A DNA stretch of 64,000 nt from Paenibacillus sp. YPG26 (GTDB taxonomy: Bacteria > Bacillota > Bacilli > Paenibacillales > Paenibacillaceae). The stretch covers positions 3,720,001-3,784,000 of the forward strand of contig NZ_CP084530.1 of NCBI RefSeq assembly GCF_023704175.1. Direction: 5' to 3'. This document shows, piece after piece, positions 43,347-51,540 of the stretch. Position 1 is the stretch's first letter; each line of letters starts with the position of its first letter. The translations under genes were made by a program, and so were the position numbers. The notes under the pieces were generated by a model. The model made no database searches and had not been told where the DNA came from. It saw nothing but the letters and a program-made list of their open reading frames with translations.

Positions 43347-44348
43347 ATGGCACACCCGTATACCCAGAAAGAAATACACCGGATTACCCGGCACTTCGGC
43401 CTGACTCCGCTAAAGGCCGTACCTGTATCCTCCTTATACCGCAGGAATGCTGTCTATCAGGTGACAACCAGCACTGGCGGCTATGCGCTGAAGCCCTACA
43501 GAAAGAGCGAAGCTTCGAGTACCAACGCCATGCAGCAGATCAGAACTACTGTGCGCCACATCAAGCGTCTTAAGCAAAAAAAGTACCGTAATATGCCCCG
43601 GTGGCTCCGCACAAGTACCGGACGGTACTGGATAGAGCTCAAAGGAACCCCCTTGTATATGACGGAATGGATTCAAGGACGGAGGATGGAGCTGGCTCAA
43701 GATTACACAGCACTTGGCCGTGCCCTGGCTAACCTGCATCTTGTCTCACCAACCCCCTCCAAGGGACCTAATTCGTCCATCCTTAGCTATCTTCCCGGGT
43801 GGAAGGCCAGATCGGGCAGCTTCCAGAGATATATGGCTGCGGCGATCCTGCAGAAGGCGCCTCACTTTGGATGGTACCAGTTACATGGCCCCGCGTGTAA
43901 CCGCCTGTCCAAGCAGGCTTGGGCTTATTTCAAGCGGCCATCCATGGCAAAGCTCCTCCTAAAGGATGCCCGTCGTCCCTCTCTGGTTCACGGCGATATT
44001 ACCACGCTGAATGTCGTAATCTCGGAGAACGGTCATTTATATATCATCGACTGGGATCGGGTTAAGCTGGGGTCAAGTTATCTTGACATGGCCAAGGCAC
44101 TGCGCAATACATGTCAATTCAATCCTGAATTCATCCAGTCCTTCCTATTGGGCTACGAAGAAGTCCGCCCCCTGTCCAGATCTGAACGCAGGCTGATCAC
44201 GCTATTGTTCAGCCTGCCCCAAGAAGCATGGAATGGCGCACGCTTTCCGAGCCATACCAAGAACCGGGAGATGATGGATATCTTTGTGAGGACCTGGCCT
44301 GAGCGTAAACAGGCGATTCGGGTGCTGCAGCAATGGTCTCATCTCTAA
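43347..44348 (+). CDS. CotS-like spore-coat protein (aminoglycoside-kinase fold)
   Basis: 333 residues of the CotS/CotI family, spore-coat proteins with a choline/aminoglycoside-kinase fold. Seen: N-lobe YQVTTSTGGYALKPYRKS, hinge MTEWIQGRRM, catalytic loop LVHGDITTLNVVI and metal-binding IIDWDRVKLGSSYLDMAKAL. The start is ATG 43347 after AGAGGAGCGAG; the frame is open from 43284. The catalytic Asp is retained (HGDITTLN), so kinase activity is possible. Expected to be expressed in the mother cell during sporulation (family knowledge). Confidence 0.85.
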   Translation: MAHPYTQKEIHRITRHFGLTPLKAVPVSSLYRRNAVYQVTTSTGGYALKPYRKSEASSTNAMQQIRTTVRHIKRLKQKKYRNMPRWLRTSTGRYWIELKGTPLYMTEWIQGRRMELAQDYTALGRALANLHLVSPTPSKGPNSSILSYLPGWKARSGSFQRYMAAAILQKAPHFGWYQLHGPACNRLSKQAWAYFKRPSMAKLLLKDARRPSLVHGDITTLNVVISENGHLYIIDWDRVKLGSSYLDMAKALRNTCQFNPEFIQSFLLGYEEVRPLSRSERRLITLLFSLPQEAWNGARFPSHTKNREMMDIFVRTWPERKQAIRVLQQWSHL

Positions 44349-44465
44349 TTCCTGGTCACCCTTGCTGACATGCCAAAGAAGACGGGAGCTATACGCCCCG
44401 CCTTTTCTATTGGACAACCTCTCTACGCCGGGTGGACCCCCTCTGTGCCGGGTAGATCCAGCCTG

Positions 44466-44837
44466 TTACGAGCCTTGTATAACTGCGGCAATCAGAATTC
44501 CCCATCCCGCCAGGAACGCAAGCCCGCCAAGCGGCGTAATGGCACCCAGCTTCCGGATACCCGACAGACTGAGCGCATACAAGCTGCCTGAGAAGAGCAG
44601 AATCCCCGCGAACAGGAACCAGCCGGCAAGGATGATTTGATGAGATTCATTCATTTGACCTGCGAGAACCCCGAGCAGCAATAACCCTACACCGTGAATC
44701 AAATGATACTGAATTCCCGTCTGATACACCTTCATCATATCCTCAGACAGCTTCTCTTTCAGCGCATGCGCGCCAAAGGCACCGAGAGCAACGGCGAGGA
44801 ACATCATAATTCCACCGAGCAGCAGCAGTGTATTCAT
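44466..44837 (-). CDS. DUF423 (YwdK-like) small membrane protein
   Basis: 123 residues, four TM helices. N-terminal MMFLAVALGAFGAHALKEKLS followed by YQTGIQYHLIHGVGLLLLGVL is the DUF423 signature. ATG 44837 follows ACGGAGGTGA; upstream in-frame ATGs lack ribosome sites. Function unknown across the family. Confidence 0.9.
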   Translation of the reverse strand: MNTLLLLGGIMMFLAVALGAFGAHALKEKLSEDMMKVYQTGIQYHLIHGVGLLLLGVLAGQMNESHQIILAGWFLFAGILLFSGSLYALSLSGIRKLGAITPLGGLAFLAGWGILIAAVIQGS

Positions 44838-45111
44838 GTGCAAGATCACCTCCGTAAGACAGATATTACCGGGTCCGTACAGGACCGTCAATTTCCAAGG
44901 ATGAGGGAAGCTGATATACAACAGAGTGGAATCATGTTCTCTCGCAAATTTCAATGGAGTGGGATTCGATATGTATAGAAAAAGTTACAATTTTACCCTT
45001 GGAAGCGTTTTACACTTTTACAAAAATTTAACCATTTTGTTGTTTATTTTTGGAATATTTAGTGGTATTTTAACTATGAAATACAAATATATAAATAGGA
45101 GATGGTAGAGA

Positions 45112-45876
45112 ATGCTAGGAAAAATGAAGAAGTACCTGTCGGGCGTCGCTTTTTTAGCGATTTTTGCGCTAACGTTTGCACAATCCGCTTTTGCAAGTGA
45201 ACAACCGGCACAATTGATTTCAGCCAATCTGTATGCTTACAAGTATGGCTACGTGGCTTTCAGCGGTAATGTTGAAGTAAGCAACCTGGACTATCAGAAG
45301 AAAGTAACCATCCATTATACTCCTGGAGATGGCAAATGGTATGATACACCTGCTTCCTATCAAGGTCCTACAGACTCCACTCATGAGAAATGGAATTTCT
45401 CTGTGTCCACTTACAGCGGGGATACTACAAACCCTCAGCTGCTTAATGTCCAAAAAGTTCAATTTGCAATCAAGTATGAAGTTGGCGGTCAAACCTACTG
45501 GGATAACAACAACGGGCAGAACTATTCGGTCAGCCGTTATAACATGAGCTCAACTATTCTTGGCAAGCCGAACGTCCTTAAGGCTTTCGATTCTTTGTCC
45601 CAGAACACCTTCTCAGGCGGTGTATACCTTAAGAACCTGGATTACACCAAGACCGTTAAAGTCCGTTACACCACAGATAACTGGAATACAACCAAAGAAG
45701 GCTACGCCTCTTACTATGCGCCGGCTAACTCCGATGGCAGCGTGCAAGAATGGCACTTCAGCTTCAACAACATTGACTCCGGTGTGTCCCAGATTAAATA
45801 TGCCATTTCTTACACTGTAAATGGACAAACCTATTGGGATAACAATTACGGCAGTAACTACACAGTTAACAGATAA
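45112..45876 (+). CDS. Secreted protein with two CBM21-like carbohydrate-binding domains
   Basis: 254 residues. Sec signal peptide (YLSGVAFLAIFALTFAQSAFA, cut about residue 29), then two beta-sandwich modules (about 35-145 and 150-254). Each has the CBM21/PP1-regulatory-subunit pattern: VSNLDYQKKVTIHYT...W then FAIKYEVGGQTYWDNNNGQNY, and LKNLDYTKTVKVRYTTDNW then YAISYTVNGQTYWDNNYGSNY. No catalytic domain, cell-wall anchor or S-layer motif. ATG 45112 follows AGGAGATGG. A/T-rich upstream region; a terminator follows. CBM21 usually binds starch or glycogen-like glucans, so a secreted polysaccharide binder is likely. Confidence 0.85.
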   Translation: MLGKMKKYLSGVAFLAIFALTFAQSAFASEQPAQLISANLYAYKYGYVAFSGNVEVSNLDYQKKVTIHYTPGDGKWYDTPASYQGPTDSTHEKWNFSVSTYSGDTTNPQLLNVQKVQFAIKYEVGGQTYWDNNNGQNYSVSRYNMSSTILGKPNVLKAFDSLSQNTFSGGVYLKNLDYTKTVKVRYTTDNWNTTKEGYASYYAPANSDGSVQEWHFSFNNIDSGVSQIKYAISYTVNGQTYWDNNYGSNYTVNR

Positions 45877-45903
45877 TCTGGATTAACAACACATAGGTGA
45901 CTG

Positions 45904-45945
45904 AATCGCCTTCCGGCTGCCTCCCTGGCATGCCGGAGGGCGATT
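45904..45945 (+). terminator. Terminator of CBM21-like gene
   Basis: AATCGCC-TTCCGGC pairs with GCCGGA-GGGCGATT, followed by TCTGTT. Confidence 0.8.
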
Positions 45946-46088
45946 TCTGTTGAGAAGACATTATCAAATGGGCTAGAAGTAATGCACAACTGCTCTCCAG
46001 CCGGATTATCGTCTCCACGCTCTATCTTGCCACCACATGGTAAAATGAGGTATATGCGCTTGCAATAAAGTGAAATGGGGTGTTGGGG

Positions 46089-46976
46089 ATGCGTCCAAAA
46101 ATCATTATCGCCGGAGGAACCGGCTTTATAGGCAAATATCTGCAAGAGAAGTTCCATAGTCTCGGCAAGGAAGTTCTCATCATCTCGAGACAGCCTCAGC
46201 ATATTTCCTGGAGCGACCTTCCCGGCATTACCAATGCCTTGGACAACTCCGAGATGCTGATCAATCTTGCAGGAAAGTCTGTGAACTGCAGGTATAACCG
46301 AAGGAACAAGGAAGCGATTATGGAGTCCAGAACGGAGACAACACAAATTATGGGCCATGCTCTGCTGGCGTGTCAGACTCCGCCTCCACTGTGGCTGAAC
46401 TCCAGTACTGCTACGATATACCGGCATGCTGAAGACCGTCCTATGACTGAGGAGGCCGGTGAGATTGGATCAGGGTTCTCTGTAGAGGTAGCCCAAGCCT
46501 GGGAGAAAGCCTTCTTCTCGTTCAAGCTGCCGCGAACCCGCCAGGCAGCCCTGCGAATCGCCATTGTTCTTGGCGCGGATGGTGGTGTCATGACCCCCTA
46601 TCAGAATCTGGTCCGCTTCGGACTTGGCGGCATCCAGGGATCAGGCCAACAGAAATTCAGCTGGATTCATATCGAGGATTTATTCCGTATTATGCTGTTC
46701 CTCCAGGAGAGAGAGGATCTAAGCGGGGTATTCAACTGCTCTTCTCCCCATCCTGTAACCAACCGGGAGCTGATGAGCCAGCTGCGAACCGCCATGAACC
46801 GAAGCTTCGGGCTTCCCGCAGCGAAGTGGATGCTTGAGGCTGGCGCCCTTTTTCTTGGCACGGAGACCGAGCTCATCCTGAAGAGCCGCTGGGTTATTCC
46901 GGAGCGGCTTGTGCGAGCAGGGTTTGAATTTGATTTTGCCAAGCTGGAGAGCACTCTTGAAGACATTCTGCATTAA
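46089..46976 (+). CDS. TIGR01777-family SDR epimerase (YfhF/SDR39U1 type)
   Basis: 295 residues. Extended short-chain dehydrogenase fold: N-terminal NAD(P)-binding GGTGFIGKYL, NLAGKSVNCRYNRRNKEAIMESR, LNSSTATIY, AWEK, LRIAIVLGADGGVM, FSWIHIEDL and VFNCSSPHPVTNREL all match the SDR39U1 group. The active-site tyrosine is in ATIYRH. Start ATG 46089; the frame opens at GTG 46080. Physiological substrate unknown; occasionally linked to cell-division inhibitor SulA by old annotation only. Confidence 0.92.
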   Translation: MRPKIIIAGGTGFIGKYLQEKFHSLGKEVLIISRQPQHISWSDLPGITNALDNSEMLINLAGKSVNCRYNRRNKEAIMESRTETTQIMGHALLACQTPPPLWLNSSTATIYRHAEDRPMTEEAGEIGSGFSVEVAQAWEKAFFSFKLPRTRQAALRIAIVLGADGGVMTPYQNLVRFGLGGIQGSGQQKFSWIHIEDLFRIMLFLQEREDLSGVFNCSSPHPVTNRELMSQLRTAMNRSFGLPAAKWMLEAGALFLGTETELILKSRWVIPERLVRAGFEFDFAKLESTLEDILH

Positions 46977-47107
46977 CGGGGCTAGGCAGGCCTCATGCTG
47001 CCTGATTATCTGGGCTTGGAGAGTTGTTCCTGCCGTCACATGAGGCAGTCCATATATAACATAGATATGATTCCAGATCCGCAGGGCAATGCGGCATCCT
47101 TCCCCTC

Positions 47108-47548
47108 CTACCACAATTGGGGCTTAGCCACCATTAACCATAACATGATTAATAGGATCACCAAATACATCCATACCGACCGGACCAGCTGCTGTACCAG
47201 CAGTTCCTGATTATAATCAGGCTTCGAGAATTGCCGAAGCTTCGGCGTGAATGCACGCGCCAGAAATACAATGGATCCAGCCATTACTAGAAGGGTGGCG
47301 ACGATCCACGGAGTATCCCAGGCGTAGCCCGCCATGTACGCTAGCAGGATACCGGATACCACCAGAACATGTCCCATATGCTTGACCAGCCGGGTCGAAG
47401 ATCTGAACGTAGTAATATAGGCGCCCAGCTCCGGCCCCTCTGCTGTCCGCATTCTCCGAGCGAGGGAGATGAGAACGAAGAAAGGCCCGATGGAAGCAAC
47501 GGCACTGAGTATATGAATATAAAGCAGCAGTGTATACAATAGATTCAC
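47108..47548 (-). CDS. DUF2269-like four-TM membrane protein
   Basis: 146 residues, four TM helices (LLYTLLLYIHILSAVASIGPFFVLI, MGHVLVVSGILLAYMAGY, PWIVATLLVMAGSIVFLARAF, WMYLVILLIMLWLMVA). IHILSAVASIGPFF resembles the DUF2269 histidine-containing first helix. Start is GTG 47548, nine bases after the stop of the ASCH gene, so the two are co-transcribed. Convergent with the SDR gene. Confidence 0.75.
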   Translation of the reverse strand: MNLLYTLLLYIHILSAVASIGPFFVLISLARRMRTAEGPELGAYITTFRSSTRLVKHMGHVLVVSGILLAYMAGYAWDTPWIVATLLVMAGSIVFLARAFTPKLRQFSKPDYNQELLVQQLVRSVWMYLVILLIMLWLMVAKPQLW

Positions 47549-47556
47549 GTTGATTG

Positions 47557-47904
47557 TTAGTCCTGAACCGGGCTGAACTCGTGAACCCACACGCGCATTT
47601 GCGGCAGCCAAGGCATTCCCGGATGATAGGATAGAATCGAATTCTTGTACTCCTCCACGGTTGCATACCCCTCTTGAACAGCATGCTCATCCGTTAATTC
47701 GCCAAGAGACTGTGAATAGACCTTGTTCACCACGAAGCTGCGGCCTTCAAGGATCATAATCTCTCCCACATCCGCGTAACGGCCGTTGCGGCGGGTAGCG
47801 GTCTTCTTCCCGGCAAGGGCCTTGTCAATATCAGGCTGCTGTGTAATCAGGCGTTCAATCGTACAAGATTTAGGCGGTAGTGCATCATGATTGTTATTTT
47901 CCAT
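47557..47904 (-). CDS. ASCH-domain protein
   Basis: 115 residues. ASCH fold of the PUA-like class, suggested RNA-binding: IDKALAGKKTATRRNGRYADVGEIMILEGRSFVVNKVYSQSLGELTDEHAVQEGYATVEEYKNSI. ATG 47904 follows GGGAGGT. First gene of a two-gene unit with the DUF2269-like membrane protein. Some ASCH proteins are amidohydrolases for modified nucleosides; the role here is open. Confidence 0.85.
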   Translation of the reverse strand: MENNNHDALPPKSCTIERLITQQPDIDKALAGKKTATRRNGRYADVGEIMILEGRSFVVNKVYSQSLGELTDEHAVQEGYATVEEYKNSILSYHPGMPWLPQMRVWVHEFSPVQD

Positions 47905-47972
47905 ATGAAATAACCTCCCTAGTAATAGCTTACATCCCCCACTTTAGCATAAATTAGGAGTGAAATCACATC

Positions 47973-48003
47973 ATAGAGGCCATCCTAAGGGGATGACCTC
48001 TAT
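47973..48003 (-). terminator. Hairpin after Bax inhibitor-1-like gene
   Basis: ATAGAGGCCATCC (47973-47985) and GGATGACCTCTAT (47991-48003) pair with one mismatch. Poor U-tract. Confidence 0.5.
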
Positions 48004-48042
48004 CTACCTCTTTATATGGCATACGTACGAATGAGGCACGGC

Positions 48043-48783
48043 CTAATTCCGGCTGAATACCTTGGCAAGCAGGCGAAGCATCTCCACATACAGCCACACG
48101 AGAGTGACCACCAGGCCGAATGCTCCGTACCATTCCATATATTTGGGAGCACCCTGTCCGGCTCCTTGTTCAATGAAATCGAAATCCAGCACCAGATTGA
48201 GTGCCGCAATAATTACGATCACAATAGATATTCCGATCCCAACCAGACTGTTGTCGTGCAGGTAAGGAATCGTAATGCCGAACATCCCCAAGATGAAGCT
48301 CAGCAGGTACACCAGCAGAACTCCGCCCGTTGCTGCGATCACACCTAGCTTAAAGTTCTCGGTTGCCTTGATAAGCCGGGTCTTGTACGCCAATAGCAGG
48401 GTAATGAACACCCCCATCGTCAGCAGGGCCGCCTGCAGGGTAATCCCGTTATACAATGTCTCGAACCGCGCTGAGAGCCCGCCCAGGAACATGCCTTCCG
48501 CAATTGCATAGACAGGCACCAGATAAGGAGCCGTGGTAGGCACGAAGCTGATAATCAAGGCCAGCAGCAATCCAGCGATAGCTCCGCCTATCATATAAGG
48601 AAGGGCATTACCCCCGCTGAAATGCATGGACCAGGTACCGAATGCCCCGCCCAACAACATCACCAGTGTAATCATGGTTTTGTTCACGGTGCCGTCAATG
48701 GTCATTTGATTCTGTCCCGAATAATGCCCGCTTCGCCCAAAAGTGTTGTCATTCAAAGTCGGATTGCCGCTGCGTCCGATCAA
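48043..48783 (-). CDS. Bax inhibitor-1/YccA-like membrane protein
   Basis: 246 residues with seven TM helices after a 30-residue soluble N terminus. The pattern YLVPVYAIAEGMFLGGLSARFETLYNGI and ALNLVLDFDFIEQGAGQGAPKYMEWYGAFGLVVTLVWLYVEMLRLLA is typical of the YccA/BI-1 (TMBIM) bacterial branch; the conserved aspartate pair in LDFDFIE is the putative Ca2+/proton site in studied members. Start codon TTG 48783 after AGAGGTGATG. Function in bacteria uncertain. Confidence 0.9.
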   Translation of the reverse strand: MIGRSGNPTLNDNTFGRSGHYSGQNQMTIDGTVNKTMITLVMLLGGAFGTWSMHFSGGNALPYMIGGAIAGLLLALIISFVPTTAPYLVPVYAIAEGMFLGGLSARFETLYNGITLQAALLTMGVFITLLLAYKTRLIKATENFKLGVIAATGGVLLVYLLSFILGMFGITIPYLHDNSLVGIGISIVIVIIAALNLVLDFDFIEQGAGQGAPKYMEWYGAFGLVVTLVWLYVEMLRLLAKVFSRN

Positions 48784-48903
48784 GGATCATCACCTCTTGA
48801 ATTTATTTATGGTTATTCTACCATACCTTATAGCGAAGTCTCATGTTCTTCTGCCAAGCCATGACATGCTATATATCTATGCAGTTCCTTGCAGTGTATG
48901 CCT

Positions 48904-49062
48904 TCATTTAGAAGCAGAGTCAACCTCATTACACGCGGCTGCACAGGACTTCGCCAGTGAACAGCCAGCGCATTTGCCTTTCTTCGTCTTGCGTATATAG
49001 GAGGTCAGTGTCCAGCCCGCGTATCCAAACACAGCTGCGCCAATCACAATACTCGCTACCAT
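48904..49062 (-). CDS. FeoB-associated Cys-rich membrane protein
   Basis: 52 residues: one TM helix (about 2-22) followed by a basic stretch and the cysteine cluster CAGCSLAKSCAAAC. This is the FeoB-associated Cys-rich protein family, an accessory of Feo Fe(II) transport in Firmicutes. ATG 49062 follows AAGGGAAGGG. It starts 25 bases after feoB ends, so it is the third gene of the operon. Confidence 0.9.
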   Translation of the reverse strand: MVASIVIGAAVFGYAGWTLTSYIRKTKKGKCAGCSLAKSCAAACNEVDSASK

Positions 49063-49087
49063 GGTATCCCTTCCCTTTTGCCCGTGA

Positions 49088-51100
49088 TTAGTTGTAACCG
49101 AGAGCTCTTCCGACAAGTGTAATGATATAAGAAACCATATAGGCAATCACCAGCGCATACAGCACGGAGAACCAGGTCCACCGGGCGGACATCGTTTCTT
49201 TGCGGATAACCCCAACGGTTGCCAGACAAGGCACATAGAGCAGGATGAATGCCATGAAGGAGTAGGCCTGCAGAGCTGTGAAATGACCTGCCAGCAGCCC
49301 CTGCAGCGCAGCTGTATCCGGTGCGGCATAGATAATATTCATCGTGGAGACCACCACTTCCTTGGCCAGGAACCCGGTGATCAGAGCGGCGCCAGCCTGC
49401 CAGCTGCCAAAGCCAAGCGGGGTAAGCACCTGTCCGATCAAGCCGCCAATTCCGGCCAGGAAGCTCTGATCCATAGCCACGTTGAGGCCCTGCGGGCCCG
49501 TATAGCTTAACAGCCAGATCAGCACAGATCCGCCAAAGATGAAGGTGCCGGCTTTGCGGACAAAGCCCTTGCCCTTCTCCCAGGTGCTCCGCGACAGCGT
49601 CTTCCACTGCGGAATCCGGTAGGGGGGAAGCTCCACCACGAACATTGATTCCTGCTGCTTCAGAATGGTCGATGAGAACAGCTTCGCAAGAAGAAGCGCC
49701 AGGATAACACCAAGCACGTACAGCGAGAGAACGACCAGTGCCTGATTGGACTTGAAGAAGATGCCCACGAACAGGCTATAGACCGATAACCGTGCTGAAC
49801 AGGACATCAGCGGGGTGAGGATAATGGTAAGCAGCCGTTCCTTCGGCTGTTCGATCGTCCTAGCGGCCATAATCCCCGGCACATTACAACCGAATCCAAT
49901 GATCAGCGGAATGAAGGTCTTGCCGTTCAGGCCAACCAGCTCCATCAACCGGTCCATAACCGAAGCGATCCGGGCCATATAACCGGAATCTTCGATGAAT
50001 GAGATAATGAAGAACAGGATAAAAATCTGCGGTACGAAAACCAGAACACCGCCGACTCCGGCAAATATCCCTTCAAAGACAAGGGCTTTGATGAAATCGT
50101 GCGCGCCTATGCTGTCCAGCAGCCAGGTGGTTCCGCTGCGCAGCGGACCGTTAATGAAGGCATCCAGCAGGTCGGATAACGGGGTCCCAATCCACTCAAA
50201 GGTTAGCTTGAACGTGAGATACATGAACAGCAGAAAGATCGGAATTCCAAGGAACTTATCGGTAACGATCCGGTCAATCCGCTCCGAGAAGCTGTGGTAA
50301 CCGTCCTTGGTATGCCTAACACATTGTTCAAGATAAGTATGAATGTGGTCTGCACGCTGCTTGCGAATGTATTGGGACAGCGTTCTTACTCCAAATGTAC
50401 GGCTATGAGCCATTTCTGTATTCCTGTACAGTTGGTCCAGCCAATGTTCATCCATACCTGCTGCCTTCAGGGCAGCACGAACGACGGAGTTGCCCTCGAA
50501 GAACTGAACTGCCATCCAGCGCGGGGACAGAGTCTCCTCGGGCAGCTGCTCCATAAGCTTCGTAATAGCATTCTCCAGCTGCTCTCCATATGAGATAAAG
50601 TAAGGCTTTAATGCCTCACCAGACGTAGAGCCGGTTATCGCCTCAAGCACCTGACCAGTTCCTTTGCCACTCCTCGCTACAACAGGAATTACCGGTACAC
50701 CCAGCAGATCCGATAATCGGGTCGTATCAATCTCAAGCCCGCTGTGCTTCGCGACATCCATCATATTCAGCGCGATCACCAGCGGCTTGCCGTACTCCAG
50801 CAGCTGAACCGTCAGATTCAGATTCCGTTCAAGCTGTGAGGCATCCACCACGTTAAGAATGGAGCCAAAAGACTCCTCCAGCAGAAATCGGGAAGCAACC
50901 TCTTCATCATGAGAGAGGGGGTTCAGCGAATAGAGACCTGGAAGGTCTACAAGCGTGCCACCGCCAGCCTTCAGCGTACCGATCTTCTTCTCTACCGTTA
51001 CACCAGCCCAGTTGCCCACATATTCATAAGAGCCGGTTAATGCGTTGAACAAAGAGCTCTTGCCTGTATTTGGGTTCCCGGCTAGAACGATGTTGTTCAT
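49088..51100 (-). CDS. feoB: Ferrous iron transporter FeoB
   Basis: 670 residues. N-terminal G-protein domain: P-loop GNPNTGKSS (8-16), DLPGLYSL (about 53-60) and NMMD (about 111-114), with a GDI-like helical part to about 270. The membrane domain has two Gate regions with GCNVPGIMAAR and SARLSVY. Takes up Fe2+ across the cytoplasmic membrane with GTP hydrolysis. Its ATG overlaps the feoA stop (ATGA). Confidence 0.97.
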   Translation of the reverse strand: MNNIVLAGNPNTGKSSLFNALTGSYEYVGNWAGVTVEKKIGTLKAGGGTLVDLPGLYSLNPLSHDEEVASRFLLEESFGSILNVVDASQLERNLNLTVQLLEYGKPLVIALNMMDVAKHSGLEIDTTRLSDLLGVPVIPVVARSGKGTGQVLEAITGSTSGEALKPYFISYGEQLENAITKLMEQLPEETLSPRWMAVQFFEGNSVVRAALKAAGMDEHWLDQLYRNTEMAHSRTFGVRTLSQYIRKQRADHIHTYLEQCVRHTKDGYHSFSERIDRIVTDKFLGIPIFLLFMYLTFKLTFEWIGTPLSDLLDAFINGPLRSGTTWLLDSIGAHDFIKALVFEGIFAGVGGVLVFVPQIFILFFIISFIEDSGYMARIASVMDRLMELVGLNGKTFIPLIIGFGCNVPGIMAARTIEQPKERLLTIILTPLMSCSARLSVYSLFVGIFFKSNQALVVLSLYVLGVILALLLAKLFSSTILKQQESMFVVELPPYRIPQWKTLSRSTWEKGKGFVRKAGTFIFGGSVLIWLLSYTGPQGLNVAMDQSFLAGIGGLIGQVLTPLGFGSWQAGAALITGFLAKEVVVSTMNIIYAAPDTAALQGLLAGHFTALQAYSFMAFILLYVPCLATVGVIRKETMSARWTWFSVLYALVIAYMVSYIITLVGRALGYN

Positions 51101-51333
51101 ACGGCTTCAACTAGAATCTGAAGCGCCTCACTCCGGCGGATAGATATCCACTGGCTGCTTGCTTCTAACGTTATCGGTCCACCGAAAGGGAGTCTTTTGA
51201 TAATGGATACCTGTGTCCCTTCCATAATCCCCAGATCGTTCAGCCTTCTGCTTACAAGCTGATTACTGCAGGCCATATCTATGATGCGGACCGGTGTGCT
51301 TAGCTCGATCTCTGTTAATTTCATTGGTTTCAC
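51097..51333 (-). CDS. feoA: FeoA SH3-like iron transport protein
   Basis: 78 residues, SH3-like beta-barrel typical of FeoA, thought to bind FeoB. Seen: RRLNDLGIMEGTQVSIIKRLPFGGPITLEASSQWISIRRSEALQILV. ATG 51333 follows GGGGTGA. First gene of feoA-feoB-FeoB-associated operon, downstream of two Fur boxes. Confidence 0.95.
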   Translation of the reverse strand: MKPMKLTEIELSTPVRIIDMACSNQLVSRRLNDLGIMEGTQVSIIKRLPFGGPITLEASSQWISIRRSEALQILVEAV

Positions 51334-51345
51334 CCCGAATAAGAA

Positions 51346-51390
51346 TGATAATTATTATCAATTGATTAAATTGTATGGTAATAATTATCA
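51346..51390 (-). promoter_or_regulatory. Two Fur boxes upstream of feoA
   Basis: TGATAAT-T-ATTATCA (51346-51360) is a perfect 7-1-7 Fur box. TGGTAAT-A-ATTATCA (51376-51390) differs at one base. They flank a minus-strand TACAAT -10-like element (plus 51370-51375). Fur-Fe2+ should repress feo when iron is sufficient. Confidence 0.9.
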
Positions 51391-51495
51391 TTTTTCAATG
51401 CACTTAATATGAAGTATTTGTTACAAATTTCACAAGTTTCGGTTGATTCGAACTGCGCACCTTCGAATTTGCAGGCTAGAAATACGCACCAAAAC

Positions 51496-51531
51496 AGACT
51501 CCATTCCACAAGGGAACGGAGTCTCCGGATT
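51496..51531 (-). terminator. Terminator of second OYE gene
   Basis: AGACTCC-ATTCC pairs with GGAAC-GGAGTCT around a short loop, just past the stop codon on the minus strand. The U-run is short (CTGTTTTGG). Confidence 0.75.
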
Positions 51532-51540
51532 CAGCTGTTA

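Noticed and set aside
45018..45227. Minus-strand frame encoding CAGCSLAKADCA, nearly the same motif as the FeoB-associated protein at 48904
   Set aside because: It is antisense to the signal peptide of the CBM21-like gene, which has a good ribosome site, and the cysteine motif arises by chance from codons for Ala/Gln/Ser. It has no ribosome site and the rest is A/T-rich nonsense.
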